Notes under the pieces: model-generated | Told to the model about the DNA's origin: nothing | The model's database searches: none | What the model saw: the letters and a program-made list of their open reading frames with translations, nothing else | Assembly (NCBI GenBank): GCA_018475625.1 | Contig: JAAKEZ010000005.1 | Location: 1 to 64,000, forward strand | Origin: Candidatus Bathyarchaeota archaeon A05DMB-2 | GTDB taxonomy: Archaea; Thermoproteota; Bathyarchaeia; Bathyarchaeales; Bathycorpusculaceae | Direction of reading: 5' to 3' | DNA: 64,000 nt | Shown here: in pieces, positions 15,881-24,852 of the stretch | Position numbering within the stretch: the stretch's first letter is position 1 | Layout: the number at the start of each line of letters is the position of its first letter | Translations under genes and position numbers: made by a program

Positions 15881-16210
15881 ATGTCAGATGAAGAGCTTGA
15901 AGCCATCCGTAGAAAGAAACTTTTAGCCCGCCAGCAACGAATAAACGACGAACAGAGGCAAGTACAGCGGGAACAGGAGCTTGAAGCGCGGAAACAGGCG
16001 CTGCTGAGGCAGATACTTTCACCTGAAGCCAGACAGAGGCTCACCAACCTAGCGTTGATTAAACCCGAATTCACGGAGCAGCTGGAACTGCAACTCATAC
16101 AGTTGGCGCAGTCAGGCAGACTGCAGATTCCCGTTTCAGACGCCCAGCTGAAACAGCTGCTCATTCAGCTTCAATCGCTAAAGCGAGAAACAAAAATAAG
16201 AAGGATATAA
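15881..16210 (+). CDS. PDCD5-like DNA-binding protein
   Basis: A 109-residue helical protein of the PDCD5/TFAR19 family, common in archaea and usually next to eS19. The N terminus is a long charged helix ([14 protein letters not shown]..), and the core [24 protein letters not shown] is diagnostic. Archaeal members bind DNA in vitro, but their cellular role is unsettled. Tight spacing on both sides places it in the ribosomal operon. Confidence 0.95.
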   Translation: MSDEELEAIRRKKLLARQQRINDEQRQVQREQELEARKQALLRQILSPEARQRLTNLALIKPEFTEQLELQLIQLAQSGRLQIPVSDAQLKQLLIQLQSLKRETKIRRI

Positions 16211-16212
16211 TT

Positions 16213-16371
16213 ATGGCGCGAGTGAAACCCACAGCCAAAAAACGCAGGCTATCCAAAGCCACCAAAGAAACAGAGTCCGTTCCCACATGGGTGATTGCGC
16301 GGACAGACGGAAAAGTCAGAACTAACCCTAAACGGCAGAGAAACTGGAGAAGACGCAAACTGAAACCATAG
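16213..16371 (+). CDS. rpl39e: ribosomal protein eL39
   Basis: A 52-residue basic protein starting ATG GCG CGA GTG AAA and ending AAA CCA TAG. It contains the eL39 signature [29 protein letters not shown]. It lies two bases after the PDCD5-like stop and 13 bases before eL31, exactly where archaeal genomes carry it. In the ribosome it lines the peptide exit tunnel. Confidence 0.97.
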   Translation: MARVKPTAKKRRLSKATKETESVPTWVIARTDGKVRTNPKRQRNWRRRKLKP

Positions 16372-16384
16372 AGAGGAAACAGCA

Positions 16385-16894
16385 ATGAAGGAAGAACCCA
16401 AAGAAGACGAACCAATCGAAGAAGAACACGCAGAAGTAGTGGAAGAAACAACCGAACAGGAAATGGAAGAGCTCCTAGAAGAAGAGGAAAAACCTGAAGA
16501 AGAAGCCGATGAAGCGGAAACCGAAGCACCAGCCGAAACCGAAGAAGCGAAAGAGGAAGCCAAACCAGCACGCAAGAAAGAAGAGGAAGAAGTAGAAATA
16601 GTCGAAGAAAGATTCTACACCATCCCCCTCCAAAAAGCCCTAATCCGACCGCCCAAAAAACGAGCTCCACGCGCCATGCACATGATACGCGAATTCATAA
16701 CCAAGCACATGAAGCTCGAGATGCGCGTCGAGGAAGAAGAAGAGAAAGAGGAACTACCCAAACTCATCATAAGCAAAGAGGTTAACGAAAAAGTCTGGAG
16801 CAAGGGCATAGAGAAACCGCCACGGAAAATCCGCGTGCGCGCCGCAAAAGACAAGGATGGGAACGTCACGGTCTACTTGGCTGAAGGCGAATAG
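16385..16894 (+). CDS. rpl31e: ribosomal protein eL31 with acidic N-terminal extension
   Basis: The last 95 residues (from about residue 74, ERFYTIPLQKAL) are a complete eL31, with RAPRAMHMIREFITKHMK and a KEVNEKVWSKGIEKPPRKIRVRA segment. The first 73 residues are an added tail made almost wholly of E, with A, P, T and K. A typical archaeal eL31 is about 80-100 residues. The extension is in frame and no start codon lies near the core, so it looks genuine. eL31 sits at the exit tunnel rim, so the acidic arm could reach factors docking there (inference). Confidence 0.95.
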   Translation: MKEEPKEDEPIEEEHAEVVEETTEQEMEELLEEEEKPEEEADEAETEAPAETEEAKEEAKPARKKEEEEVEIVEERFYTIPLQKALIRPPKKRAPRAMHMIREFITKHMKLEMRVEEEEEKEELPKLIISKEVNEKVWSKGIEKPPRKIRVRAAKDKDGNVTVYLAEGE

Positions 16895-16897
16895 TCC

Positions 16898-17578
16898 TTG
16901 GCCGTTTACTTGTCCAGCATCGTTGGAAGCGCAAGCATTGGCGTCTACTCCCTCGCCACGGAAAAAATTGTTATCATACCAGCGATGGTTCCGCGCGGGA
17001 AAGCCGAAAAAACGGCTGAGTGGCTGAAAACTAAACTTGTCCACACGAGCATCGCTGGTTCTGTGCTGGCTGGCGCACTGGCATGCGCGAACTCCAACGG
17101 CATCCTGCTCCCTAACTCCATCCGCGAAGAGGAATTAGCCGCCATCAAATCCTGTTTCACAGGCAGCATCACCATCATGGAAACTAAGAAAACAGCGTAC
17201 GGCAACCTCGTCTTGGCGAATGACAACGGCGCGCTCGTTGATCCGCGCTTCAAAGAGCGCGAGATACGCCAAATCGCCGAGACGTTAGGCGTTCCAGCAA
17301 CTCCAGGCGAGATTGCTGGTTTGCCATACGTGGGTTCTTTGGCTGTGGCGACAAACAAAGGCGTTTTGGCGCATCCGCTGCTGAAAGACGACGAGCGAAA
17401 GGTTCTCGAAAGCGTGTTCAAGGTTCCCGTTGACGTCGGCACCATCAACTGCGGTATACCGTACGTTGGCACCGGCTTAATCGCCAATTCGCATGCTGCT
17501 GTGGCTGGTTCTTTGACCACTGGACCCGAGATGTTTATAATTGGGAACGCATTGGATGTTGTGCAGGAAGATGATTAA
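16898..17578 (+). CDS. eif6: translation initiation factor aIF6
   Basis: 226 residues of the IF6 five-fold pseudosymmetric repeat family, the usual archaeal length. The repeats show the pattern NSNGILLPN, NDNGALVDP, TNKGVLAHP and NSHAAVAG at about 45-residue spacing. aIF6 binds the large subunit and prevents premature joining. The start is TTG at 16898, three bases after eL31 stops. Confidence 0.97.
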   Translation: MAVYLSSIVGSASIGVYSLATEKIVIIPAMVPRGKAEKTAEWLKTKLVHTSIAGSVLAGALACANSNGILLPNSIREEELAAIKSCFTGSITIMETKKTAYGNLVLANDNGALVDPRFKEREIRQIAETLGVPATPGEIAGLPYVGSLAVATNKGVLAHPLLKDDERKVLESVFKVPVDVGTINCGIPYVGTGLIANSHAAVAGSLTTGPEMFIIGNALDVVQEDD

Positions 17579-17580
17579 CG

Positions 17581-17808
17581 ATGAAGGTTTTCAGAGTAAC
17601 TGGCGAAATCAGCAAGCCCAACCTGAAGACGCCTTTCGCGAAGGAAGTGTTAACTGACAAGTCTGAGCATGCAGTGGAGAAGGCGTACGCTGAAATTGGC
17701 AGCAAACACCGCGTCAAAAGGCACCACATCAAAATCCTGAAAGTTGAAGAAGTCCCAGCTGAGGACATCCAGAACCCGATTTTGAAGAAAATCGTCATTG
17801 GGGAATAA
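17581..17808 (+). CDS. rplX: ribosomal protein eL20 (LX)
   Basis: 75 residues, the length of archaeal LX/L18a-type eL20. The start FRVTGEISKPNLKTPFAKEV and the later GSKHRVKRHHIKILKVEEV are characteristic. It lies two bases after aIF6 and three before prefoldin alpha, in the standard archaeal order. Confidence 0.95.
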   Translation: MKVFRVTGEISKPNLKTPFAKEVLTDKSEHAVEKAYAEIGSKHRVKRHHIKILKVEEVPAEDIQNPILKKIVIGE

Positions 17809-17811
17809 GCG

Positions 17812-18264
17812 TTGGCTGTCAGAAGCAAAGACGAAGAGGAACTGCGCAAACTCAGCATCGAGATGCGCCTTCTCGAGCAGACCGCTGAAACACTGCAGCA
17901 GCGAATCAGCATGATGAACGCTGCGATTACTGATTTGACATACGCCAGCATGACATTGGAAGGCATAGAACAAGAGAAGGAGAACGCGGAGCTGCTGGTT
18001 CCCATCGGCGGAAGCTCCTACGTTAAAGCCAAACTCGCAGCACCTGACAAGGTGGTTGTCGGCATTGGCGCAGGCGTGTCCATCGAGAAAACGGTGGCGG
18101 AAGCCAAAGCCTTGTTTAAGGAGCGGCTGGAGGAGCTGCAGAAGACCATGGGTTCAGCGCAGCAGCAGTTCGCTCAGGTTGCGGAAAGAATTAACTCCAG
18201 CAGGAACAGGCTTGAGAGTTTGCTTACCTCGGTGAGAGAGGGGAAAACGCCGGGCGATGTTTGA
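17812..18264 (+). CDS. pfdA: prefoldin subunit alpha
   Basis: 150 residues with the prefoldin alpha layout: an N-terminal coiled coil (about 5-50), a central beta hairpin region (LLVPIGGSSYVKAKLAAPDKVVVGIGAG) and a C-terminal coiled coil (about 85-145). With prefoldin beta it forms a hexameric chaperone that holds unfolded proteins for the thermosome. The start is TTG at 17812. It overlaps ftsY by eight bases. Confidence 0.96.
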   Translation: MAVRSKDEEELRKLSIEMRLLEQTAETLQQRISMMNAAITDLTYASMTLEGIEQEKENAELLVPIGGSSYVKAKLAAPDKVVVGIGAGVSIEKTVAEAKALFKERLEELQKTMGSAQQQFAQVAERINSSRNRLESLLTSVREGKTPGDV

Positions 18265-19162
18265 AAAGCTCAAGTCAGGCTTTAAAGGACTCGTAAACAA
18301 GGTCACCACAACCGAGCTTAAAGCCGCCAACCTGCACCCGATTCTTGAAAATTTCAAGATGAACTTAGTTGAGAACGACGTAGCGTTCCCAGTGGCAGAC
18401 CGAATCTGCGAGGAAATGGAGAAACGGCTTACAGGCGTCCAGGTCAAGCGGCTGGAGGACCGCAAAAAAGTCGTTGAAGAGAACCTGCGGCAAGTGCTTT
18501 TGGAGGTTATGCTTACCAACAAGCGGGTTGACCTGCTGGAAATCGCCTCGGCGAAGCGCAGCAAAAAGGAGCCTCTGGTGCTGCTTTTCGTGGGTATAAA
18601 CGGCACTGGAAAAACCACCACCATAGCGAAGGTCGCCGAGTTCTTCAGGAGTAAGAATTTCTCGGTGGTGCTTGCAGCCAGCGACACTTACCGCGCAGGT
18701 TCCATTGAACAGCTGGATGAGCACGCGAAACGCTTGGGCTTAAGAATAATAAAAGGCGTTTACGGAGGAGACCCAGCCGCAGTTGCCTACGACACCATCA
18801 GCCACGCTAAGGCGCACGGCACGAACGTCGTGCTGATTGACACTGCTGGACGCATGCAGACTAACCAGAACCTGATGAACGAGCTGCAGAAGATTAAGCG
18901 TGTAGTGTTTCCTGACCTGACGATTTTAACGGTGGATTCGTTGATCGGCAATGATGCTGTGACACAGGCGGAAGAATTTAACAGATGTGTCGGTATTGAC
19001 GGCACGATACTGACTAAGGTGGATGCTGACGTTAAGGGCGGTTCAGCTTTAAGCGTGACTTATGTGACGCAGAAGCCCATCCTGTTCATCGGCGTCGGGC
19101 AGAAGTACAAGGATTTGGAGCTGTTTAACCCTGAAAAATTCGTCCAGATGATTCTAAGATAG
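18257..19162 (+). CDS. ftsY: signal recognition particle receptor FtsY
   Basis: A 301-residue SRP-type GTPase. The helical N domain (1-100) leads to the G domain with G1 GINGTGKTT (113-121), DTYRAGSIEQLDEHAKR, the G3 region DTAGRMQTNQNLM and the G4 region TKVDADVKGGS, then GVGQKYKDLELF at the C terminus. It docks SRP-ribosome complexes at the membrane. It lacks a long acidic A domain, as archaeal FtsY often does. It closes the cluster and is convergent with the histidine kinase. Confidence 0.97.
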   Translation: MFEKLKSGFKGLVNKVTTTELKAANLHPILENFKMNLVENDVAFPVADRICEEMEKRLTGVQVKRLEDRKKVVEENLRQVLLEVMLTNKRVDLLEIASAKRSKKEPLVLLFVGINGTGKTTTIAKVAEFFRSKNFSVVLAASDTYRAGSIEQLDEHAKRLGLRIIKGVYGGDPAAVAYDTISHAKAHGTNVVLIDTAGRMQTNQNLMNELQKIKRVVFPDLTILTVDSLIGNDAVTQAEEFNRCVGIDGTILTKVDADVKGGSALSVTYVTQKPILFIGVGQKYKDLELFNPEKFVQMILR

Positions 19163-19172
19163 ATACCCGCGT

Positions 19173-21416
19173 TTAGTTTTTGTTGGGTGCTGGCAGTCTT
19201 ATGGTAAATGTGGTGCCCTTTCCCTCTTGGCTCTCAAACGTGACGATGCCGCCCAGCGCTTCGGTTAGCCGCTTGACTACTGCTAAGCCGAAGCCTTGCC
19301 CTTTCGCTTTGGTGGTGAACAAAGGCGTGAACAGTTTGTCTTTTGCGTTTTCTGGGATGCCCACGCCAGTGTCCTGAACTGTAATGACCACCGTGTCTTT
19401 TTCTCGGTGAGCCTGGATTGTGAGTTTTCCGCCGTCTGGCATGGCTTGCACCGCGTTTGATACAAGGTTGCCAAATATGCGTCTTATATATGCCGAGTCA
19501 GCCCAGACTATGCGTGCGTCGGCTTCGATTTTGGTTTCAGTATGAATTTTCGGGGAAACTCCATTCTTCATCAGCAATTCCTGAATCATCTGTTCGATGT
19601 TCGTTTCCTCGGCGAACGGGTTAAGCGGCTTGGCGAAGTCTTGGAGGTCTAAAACAATCTTGTTTATGTATTCAATGTTCTGCTTTATCATTTTAAGGCT
19701 TTCCAGCAAGTTGGTCTTCTCCTCGCTGTTTGGGAGTGAAGATAGTTCCGTGTTTGCCAGATAGACTTCACCGATTATGGCTTGCAGTGGGTTGCGGATG
19801 TCATGTCCAACCATGCCTGCGGTCTGTCCGATGGCGGCTAAGCGTTCTGAATCTTTCAGCTGTCTTGTCTTTTCCTCAACTAACGCTTCTAAGTGTTTGC
19901 TGTAGTGTTCAAGCTGGTCTCTCAGGGTTTTTTGTTCAATCAGTAGTTTCGCAAGTTTGAAGTTACTGTAGCTTAGCTTTGAGATAAGGTCTGCTAGTTT
20001 CGTGTAGAACATCATCATGTTTTTTACTTTCTCTCTGCTCCACCTAGGAATACGGTCGAAAGCGCTCATGTAAGCTTCTTTGTCAAATCCGTACTTTTCT
20101 GCTTGGGCGGCAAACATCTCGCGGTTGACCTTTTCGTCTTCGAAGAAGAACTGGCCAGAGTGGATGTTTGCCATATGCTTTCCACCTATAATGATTGGTG
20201 TAACGATGTCCCACATGTTGTTCTTGCATTTGAAGATGCGAAATTCACCCTGTTTCACGCCCTGAGTAAGCGTGAGGTCGCTTTCAACGCAATTCTTCAA
20301 GGTCTGAGGGTTAGCTCGGTGGAATTTGGCGCAGATGTCCTGCCAGCCAGTGTCTACGAGCACATTTCCCTTAAGGTCAATAACGCTGAATCCTACTTTG
20401 GTGACTGCACACAGGTCCTGCATCATGGACTGTAATGCGTGGACATCAATTATGTTAGAGAGTTCCTGTTCGCCGATGTCTGCGTTAGGAGACAGCACCG
20501 AATCCAGCTTCAAACGCAACTGCTCTTTGCTCTCGCGTAGTGCTTCTTCTACCTTCTTGCGTTCAGCTACCTCCTGCACCAGACGGTCATTGACCTCGGT
20601 TAAGTCGTTGGCATACTCCGTTAGGACTACCTCGTTCTGTTTCAGGTTACGGAAAAGAAGCTCATAGGGCTTGGTAAGCCCGGTCTCTATCAAAGCCTTA
20701 TAGATTAGAAAGAATGAGACGACAATAAGCAAATGCCCTATCAGGTTTGCTATGCCGAAAACATCCGTGTAAAGGGTGAAAGCCATATCTGCGGCGATTG
20801 CCACAGCCATCGCGGCCACCATCAGTTTGACTATGCTGCCGCTGAATTCCCTACGTTTTATTATTAGCAAGATGATTGCGCTTAAGAGAATGAGTGAAAT
20901 GACATATTCGCTGATAACTTTGAACGGTGTCAACCCGACTCCTTCAATGAACGCAACTGGAAAATTTTCCCAGTAAAAGATGGACCCGAGCACTAAGGCT
21001 GTAACAACGGAGTAGCCTGCGAAAACAGTGCTTGGCCGAAATCTTCGGTTGACAAAAAACAAAGCCGCAAGAAAAGAGATGCTCAGCAAGTACCTTGTAG
21101 CAAGCCAGAGCTGGGTAGCTAAATTTGAGCCATATTCCGGGAACACACCCATTCCCTTGTAGGCGAGTGTGTGAACCAAATCCAATCCGCCCACGAATAG
21201 GCAGGCGATTCCTATGAAAAGTAGGTAACTGCTGTCCATCATGCGGCGGCTGTTCCAAGCGATTGCGAAGATGGTGAAAGTTATGACGATGCTAAAGACC
21301 TCAACTGAACTGTGGAAAAGCAGATAGTTGGCATGGCTCAAGAGATACAGCGCATGTATGGCGACACCTGCAGCTACGACTATGAAAACGTGCCTGAGAC
21401 GCTTATTGAGCTGCAT
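19173..21416 (-). CDS. membrane histidine kinase, MASE3-PocR-HisKA-HATPase
   Basis: 747 residues. Residues 1-245 hold about eight membrane helices of the MASE3 type (HTLAYKGMGVFPEYGSNLATQLW is typical). Then come a coiled coil (about 250-310) and a PocR-type sensory domain (about 320-480; IDLKGNVLVDTGWQDIC, HRANPQTLKNC, CKNNMWDIVTPI), which in relatives senses small metabolites. HisKA has the phospho-acceptor H538 (MVGHDIRNPLQAI). The ATPase domain shows NLVSNAVQAM, DTGVGI and GQGFGLAVVKRL. No response regulator is adjacent. The architecture is common in bacteria and methanogens, so transfer is possible. Confidence 0.93.
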   Translation of the reverse strand: MQLNKRLRHVFIVVAAGVAIHALYLLSHANYLLFHSSVEVFSIVITFTIFAIAWNSRRMMDSSYLLFIGIACLFVGGLDLVHTLAYKGMGVFPEYGSNLATQLWLATRYLLSISFLAALFFVNRRFRPSTVFAGYSVVTALVLGSIFYWENFPVAFIEGVGLTPFKVISEYVISLILLSAIILLIIKRREFSGSIVKLMVAAMAVAIAADMAFTLYTDVFGIANLIGHLLIVVSFFLIYKALIETGLTKPYELLFRNLKQNEVVLTEYANDLTEVNDRLVQEVAERKKVEEALRESKEQLRLKLDSVLSPNADIGEQELSNIIDVHALQSMMQDLCAVTKVGFSVIDLKGNVLVDTGWQDICAKFHRANPQTLKNCVESDLTLTQGVKQGEFRIFKCKNNMWDIVTPIIIGGKHMANIHSGQFFFEDEKVNREMFAAQAEKYGFDKEAYMSAFDRIPRWSREKVKNMMMFYTKLADLISKLSYSNFKLAKLLIEQKTLRDQLEHYSKHLEALVEEKTRQLKDSERLAAIGQTAGMVGHDIRNPLQAIIGEVYLANTELSSLPNSEEKTNLLESLKMIKQNIEYINKIVLDLQDFAKPLNPFAEETNIEQMIQELLMKNGVSPKIHTETKIEADARIVWADSAYIRRIFGNLVSNAVQAMPDGGKLTIQAHREKDTVVITVQDTGVGIPENAKDKLFTPLFTTKAKGQGFGLAVVKRLTEALGGIVTFESQEGKGTTFTIRLPAPNKN

Positions 21417-21649
21417 CCTTAAACGCCATTCTCCGATAAATGGTGAAGTGCAAGTTTTTTCTCTATTAATCTTCGCAGAACTTGTTTAAAAATCATCTTC
21501 ATATCAGTTTTATTTGATCAGGAGCCAAACTCAGCAAAGCGTAGTTATATTCAGTGAGCATGGCAAAGAGTTGGTTAGTGATCTGTTTCTTTAAGGAGAA
21601 AGTCTCAACTCCTAATGAATTAGATAAAAATAAGAAAGAAAGGGATGGA

Positions 21650-22720
21650 TTACCAGAGTTTTACTGGACCCAATCTTTTTTCACGTTTACGCAGGAATGC
21701 ACTTTCCACCCCGGTTACAACAGCCATCACTGAGACGCCGCCTTTCAGCTCCTTGTCGACTCTTGCGCCCCAGATTATCTTTGCTTTTGGTGGCAATGAG
21801 CGTTTCATGATTTCAGCTGCGTGGTTGACTTCGTACAGCGTTAGGTCTTCTCCACCTGCAACATGGATCAGTAAGCCGCGAGCTTTTGTCACGTCTTCGA
21901 TGTCAAGAAGTCGGTCGTTTAAGGCTTTTTCCACGGATTGCTCAACTCTGCCTTCGCCCATACCTTCGCCTATTCCTATGGATGCTATGCCTGCTCCAGA
22001 CATTATGGCTCTCAAGTCCGCGTAGTCCAGGTTGATTAGGCTTGCGGTCGTGATTGTTTCGGTGATGCCTTTTACGAATTTTCCGATTGTGGTGTTGGCT
22101 ACGCCCAGCGCTTCTCGGAACGGCAAGTTACCTGCTATCTTTACGAGTCGGTTGTTGTCGATGACGACAACGGTGTCACATGCAGATTTCAGTCGGTCCA
22201 ATCCTTTTTTTGCCACTGCCATTCTTGCGGTTTCAACATCAAAGGGCAAGGTGACGACGCCTACTAAAAGGCGTGGAAAAGACGAACTTGCAAACTTGCT
22301 GCGTAATGCTTCGGCTAACGCGACGATTGAGCCTGTTCCTGTTCCTCCGCCTAAACCGGCTACCATGAAGATTATGTTGGCGTTGGAGATTTCTTTGATG
22401 ACGTCGTTTGCTGTTTCGTTTAGGGCTTTTTCGCCCACTTCGGGGTAACCTCCGCAGCCTAGTCCCCTGGTGAGTTTTTCTCCTATGAGTATTCTTTTGT
22501 CGGCTTTGGTGATTCTCAGGTGGTTTGCGTCAGTGTTGACTGCAACTGTTTTGCCGCCTGTTATGCCTCTTTCTTTTGCCCAGGTTATGACGTTGCATCC
22601 TGCTCCTCCGAGTCCTATTGCTACTACTGTGGGGGCTGCCATCTTGGCGAATTTTTCGATTTTTTCTTCTTGGGTTTCTTCTAGCATTCCTGTTTCTGCG
22701 TATGCTTGTTCAGCTTGCAT
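21650..22720 (-). CDS. ftsZ: cell division GTPase FtsZ
   Basis: 356 residues. The nucleotide-binding part has GLGGAGCNVI (about 37-46), VNTDANHL and the tubulin signature GGGTGTGS. The T7 catalytic loop is NLDYADLRAIMSGAGIASIG. These fit FtsZ rather than CetZ. It polymerises with GTP to form the division ring. The C terminus is short (KREKRLGPVKLW) and lacks a long linker. The start at 22720 is preceded by AAGGTG. It is followed by an AT-rich region and the kinase gene. Confidence 0.94.
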   Translation of the reverse strand: MQAEQAYAETGMLEETQEEKIEKFAKMAAPTVVAIGLGGAGCNVITWAKERGITGGKTVAVNTDANHLRITKADKRILIGEKLTRGLGCGGYPEVGEKALNETANDVIKEISNANIIFMVAGLGGGTGTGSIVALAEALRSKFASSSFPRLLVGVVTLPFDVETARMAVAKKGLDRLKSACDTVVVIDNNRLVKIAGNLPFREALGVANTTIGKFVKGITETITTASLINLDYADLRAIMSGAGIASIGIGEGMGEGRVEQSVEKALNDRLLDIEDVTKARGLLIHVAGGEDLTLYEVNHAAEIMKRSLPPKAKIIWGARVDKELKGGVSVMAVVTGVESAFLRKREKRLGPVKLW

Positions 22721-22854
22721 TTTGTTTCACCTTTGTCTGTAGTGTATGAGACGCGCAAACTAATAAATATTACGTCTTACGAATTAATACAATTTTCGAA
22801 ATATCCCTTATAAAAACACAAACAATTCTAAACAACAAAAAAAGGGAACTAAAA

Positions 22855-23265
22855 ATGAGCAAAATCGAACTAATGCAAAAATTCATGAACACCTTCACCG
22901 GAAAAAACATCCACCTAACCATCAAAGAAAACAACAGCACCTTCAACGTGCACACAATCGAAATCATCCAAAAAACAGACGACACCTGCCCCGTAAAAGA
23001 AATCCCAGTAGGCGACCACTTCCTCCACCTAATCGCCACAAACCAGTACGGCAACGACGCCTCGATACTTTGCAACTGGACCGAAGAACTCCTGCAAAAC
23101 TTGCTCAGCGCCTACAAAGAAGCCAAAGACGCCGAGTTCTCTCACATCACCATGTGCAGAGATACGCTTTCAGACGACCCTAACAGGTGGCTTCTGCTGT
23201 GGGGCAAAGATCTATCCGAACCCGCCATAGGCGACGAATACGTTTCCGCTGGAAACGCCGGGTAA
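22855..23265 (+). CDS. hypothetical protein
   Basis: A 136-residue soluble protein I do not recognise. It begins MSKIELMQKFMNTFTGKNIHLTI and has no membrane segment. Four cysteines, three of them in its second half, are not arranged as a metal site. Codon use (many AAC, ATC and CTA) matches the plus-strand archaellum genes that follow. GGGA lies upstream of the ATG. It stands between ftsZ (divergent) and the archaellum operon, with about 270 bases before the latter, so it is probably a separate transcript. Confidence 0.7.
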   Translation: MSKIELMQKFMNTFTGKNIHLTIKENNSTFNVHTIEIIQKTDDTCPVKEIPVGDHFLHLIATNQYGNDASILCNWTEELLQNLLSAYKEAKDAEFSHITMCRDTLSDDPNRWLLLWGKDLSEPAIGDEYVSAGNAG

Positions 23266-23420
23266 CAAGCCCTATCCCTAAATTATTTGTATTCCTCGCA
23301 TCTTAGCTTAATTCGACTTTACTCTGACGGAATCGCGTTCTTTTCTTTGTCCATGTTTCATATGTCTATGGGAAATCCAAAGCATGTTCAGATTCCAAAT
23401 TAAAATCAATAATTTCTACA

Positions 23421-23447
23421 GAATTTGAATCTAAATTTCAAATTATA
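23421..23447 (+). promoter_or_regulatory. 27-bp element upstream of archaellum operon (copy 1)
   Basis: The box begins GAATTTGAATCTAAATT and runs to 23447. It matches 23 of 27 bases of the box at 31174-31200, which lies before the third archaellin gene. The differences are A/T swaps at positions 6, 12, 18 and 25. It ends about 23 bases before a TATA-like attaaatat (23473-23481). The nearby gattccaaatt (23391-23401) is a partial inverted copy. This position suits an activator site. Confidence 0.55.
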
Positions 23448-23537
23448 CCGATATAGATTGCAATTTCACACATATTAAATATGATTTCTGGATTCGTATG
23501 ATAAATGCAGATATGACGACAAGGAGAACGCTTCACA

Positions 23538-24341
23538 TTGTCAGACAAAAAGAACAGCAACAAAAAACCCGAAGAAACACAAGAAGCGCCCACGTTGCCT
23601 TCCACTGAGAAGCCGGAGCCAGCACCCACGGCAAGCGAGTTCAGCCAACTCAGAGCCGACGTTGACCACCTGTCGGACGACTTACAAAACACGGTAACCG
23701 AACTCAAAAAATCCATCGTGGACATTCGCTCCGCCGTCAGCGAAATCGAAAACCCCTTCAACCTTCTAAGGACCATCTCCAGCGAAAAAGACGTGAAGAA
23801 ACTAAACGGCGAAAGAATGCCTCCAGGCGTCCAATCACTTATCTTGGGAAACGCGCAAGAAAACTTCGAAACTGCGGAACCGACTAAAGCGCATGTAGCC
23901 AAGCCTGAACCCGTCCCAAAGCCCGAATATCAACAGCCTCAAGCTGCTCAAACTGAACCCAGAACCGAAGCCAAACAAGTACCCAAACCAGACCCGCAAC
24001 CAGCGGGTCAGTCACCGCCTCCTAAAGCCAATGCTGCATACATAGATTGGATTTGGAATCTTTTGGACTCGGGACTAAAAGCAAACGACATCCTCCAGCT
24101 TGCATGCTCCTGCGAGTCCATGGGCTATCTGCCCCCTGAATCCCACGAGTTCATCTACTCCTTGGCGGTTGCAGCGGAAAAACTCCGAGAAAAAGGCCTC
24201 ACTAAGAGGCACCTGCTGCTTAACCTATACAAAGCCGCTGCAATCTCCAAAGCCAATATGAGCTGGGAAGACATGAAGACTCTTATTGCCATCGCTGACG
24301 ACCATCTGAAACGAACAAAACCAGCGAAAGGTGCTGAATAA
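23538..24341 (+). CDS. archaellum accessory protein, ArlC/D/E-like
   Basis: 267 residues. The acidic N terminus (1-35) leads to a coiled coil (about 35-75) ending in IENPFNLLRTI, the NPFN motif of ArlC-type proteins. A proline/glutamine-rich linker follows (about 110-165). The C-terminal domain YIDWIWNLLDSGLKANDILQ.. resembles the ArlD/E domain. It probably links the archaellum motor to the chemotaxis adaptor (family knowledge from euryarchaea). The start is TTG at 23538, with AAGGAG at 23521-23526. First gene of the operon; its stop overlaps arlG. Confidence 0.85.
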   Translation: MSDKKNSNKKPEETQEAPTLPSTEKPEPAPTASEFSQLRADVDHLSDDLQNTVTELKKSIVDIRSAVSEIENPFNLLRTISSEKDVKKLNGERMPPGVQSLILGNAQENFETAEPTKAHVAKPEPVPKPEYQQPQAAQTEPRTEAKQVPKPDPQPAGQSPPPKANAAYIDWIWNLLDSGLKANDILQLACSCESMGYLPPESHEFIYSLAVAAEKLREKGLTKRHLLLNLYKAAAISKANMSWEDMKTLIAIADDHLKRTKPAKGAE

Positions 24342-24841
24342 TGGGCTTCTCCGTAACGCTCACTCATATAATCATGGTCATAGCCTCAGTCTGCTTGGCA
24401 AGCGTTTTCTCCGCCTATGCCTTTTACACGGGCAGCGTTGTTCAAAACGAACTGATGCAGAACGTCAACGACGCCAAGAGAATGACCAGTCTTCAACTTG
24501 ACATTGTCTACGCTACAGTGGACAACTCCACAAGCCCTGCGCACTTCGTGATTTACGCCAAAAACGTCGGCAATCTGCCCTTCAGCGAATTCGACTTCCT
24601 CGACGTTTACGCAGGTGAGTACTGCCAAGCTCAACTCTACACCTACAACGCAACTGCGGAGGCTGGAAGTGGAAAATTCAACCTCACAGACGCCAACGGT
24701 AACGGCGTTTGGGAGCCCAGAGAAACCGCCACCTTAATGGTTTACCCGACCGGCGCGATTAACGGCGTAATTTTCGAGGCACGGCTTGTCCCGTCCAGAG
24801 GAATCGGAAGTAGTTTCCTCTTTCCAGCACCAGCATCTTGA
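24341..24841 (+). CDS. arlG: archaellum stator-type protein ArlG
   Basis: 166 residues: one N-terminal membrane helix (MGFSVTLTHIIMVIASVCLASVFSAYAFY) and a beta-rich outer domain. The same start sequence MGFSVTL is repeated in the next gene, as expected for the related ArlG/ArlF pair. It contains a metal-site-like loop DANGNGVWEPRE, also seen in the archaellins. ArlG and ArlF form filaments or stators that anchor the motor to the S-layer. Which of the two is G and which F is inferred from gene order. Confidence 0.83.
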   Translation: MGFSVTLTHIIMVIASVCLASVFSAYAFYTGSVVQNELMQNVNDAKRMTSLQLDIVYATVDNSTSPAHFVIYAKNVGNLPFSEFDFLDVYAGEYCQAQLYTYNATAEAGSGKFNLTDANGNGVWEPRETATLMVYPTGAINGVIFEARLVPSRGIGSSFLFPAPAS

Positions 24842-24852
24842 GGTGAACACCT

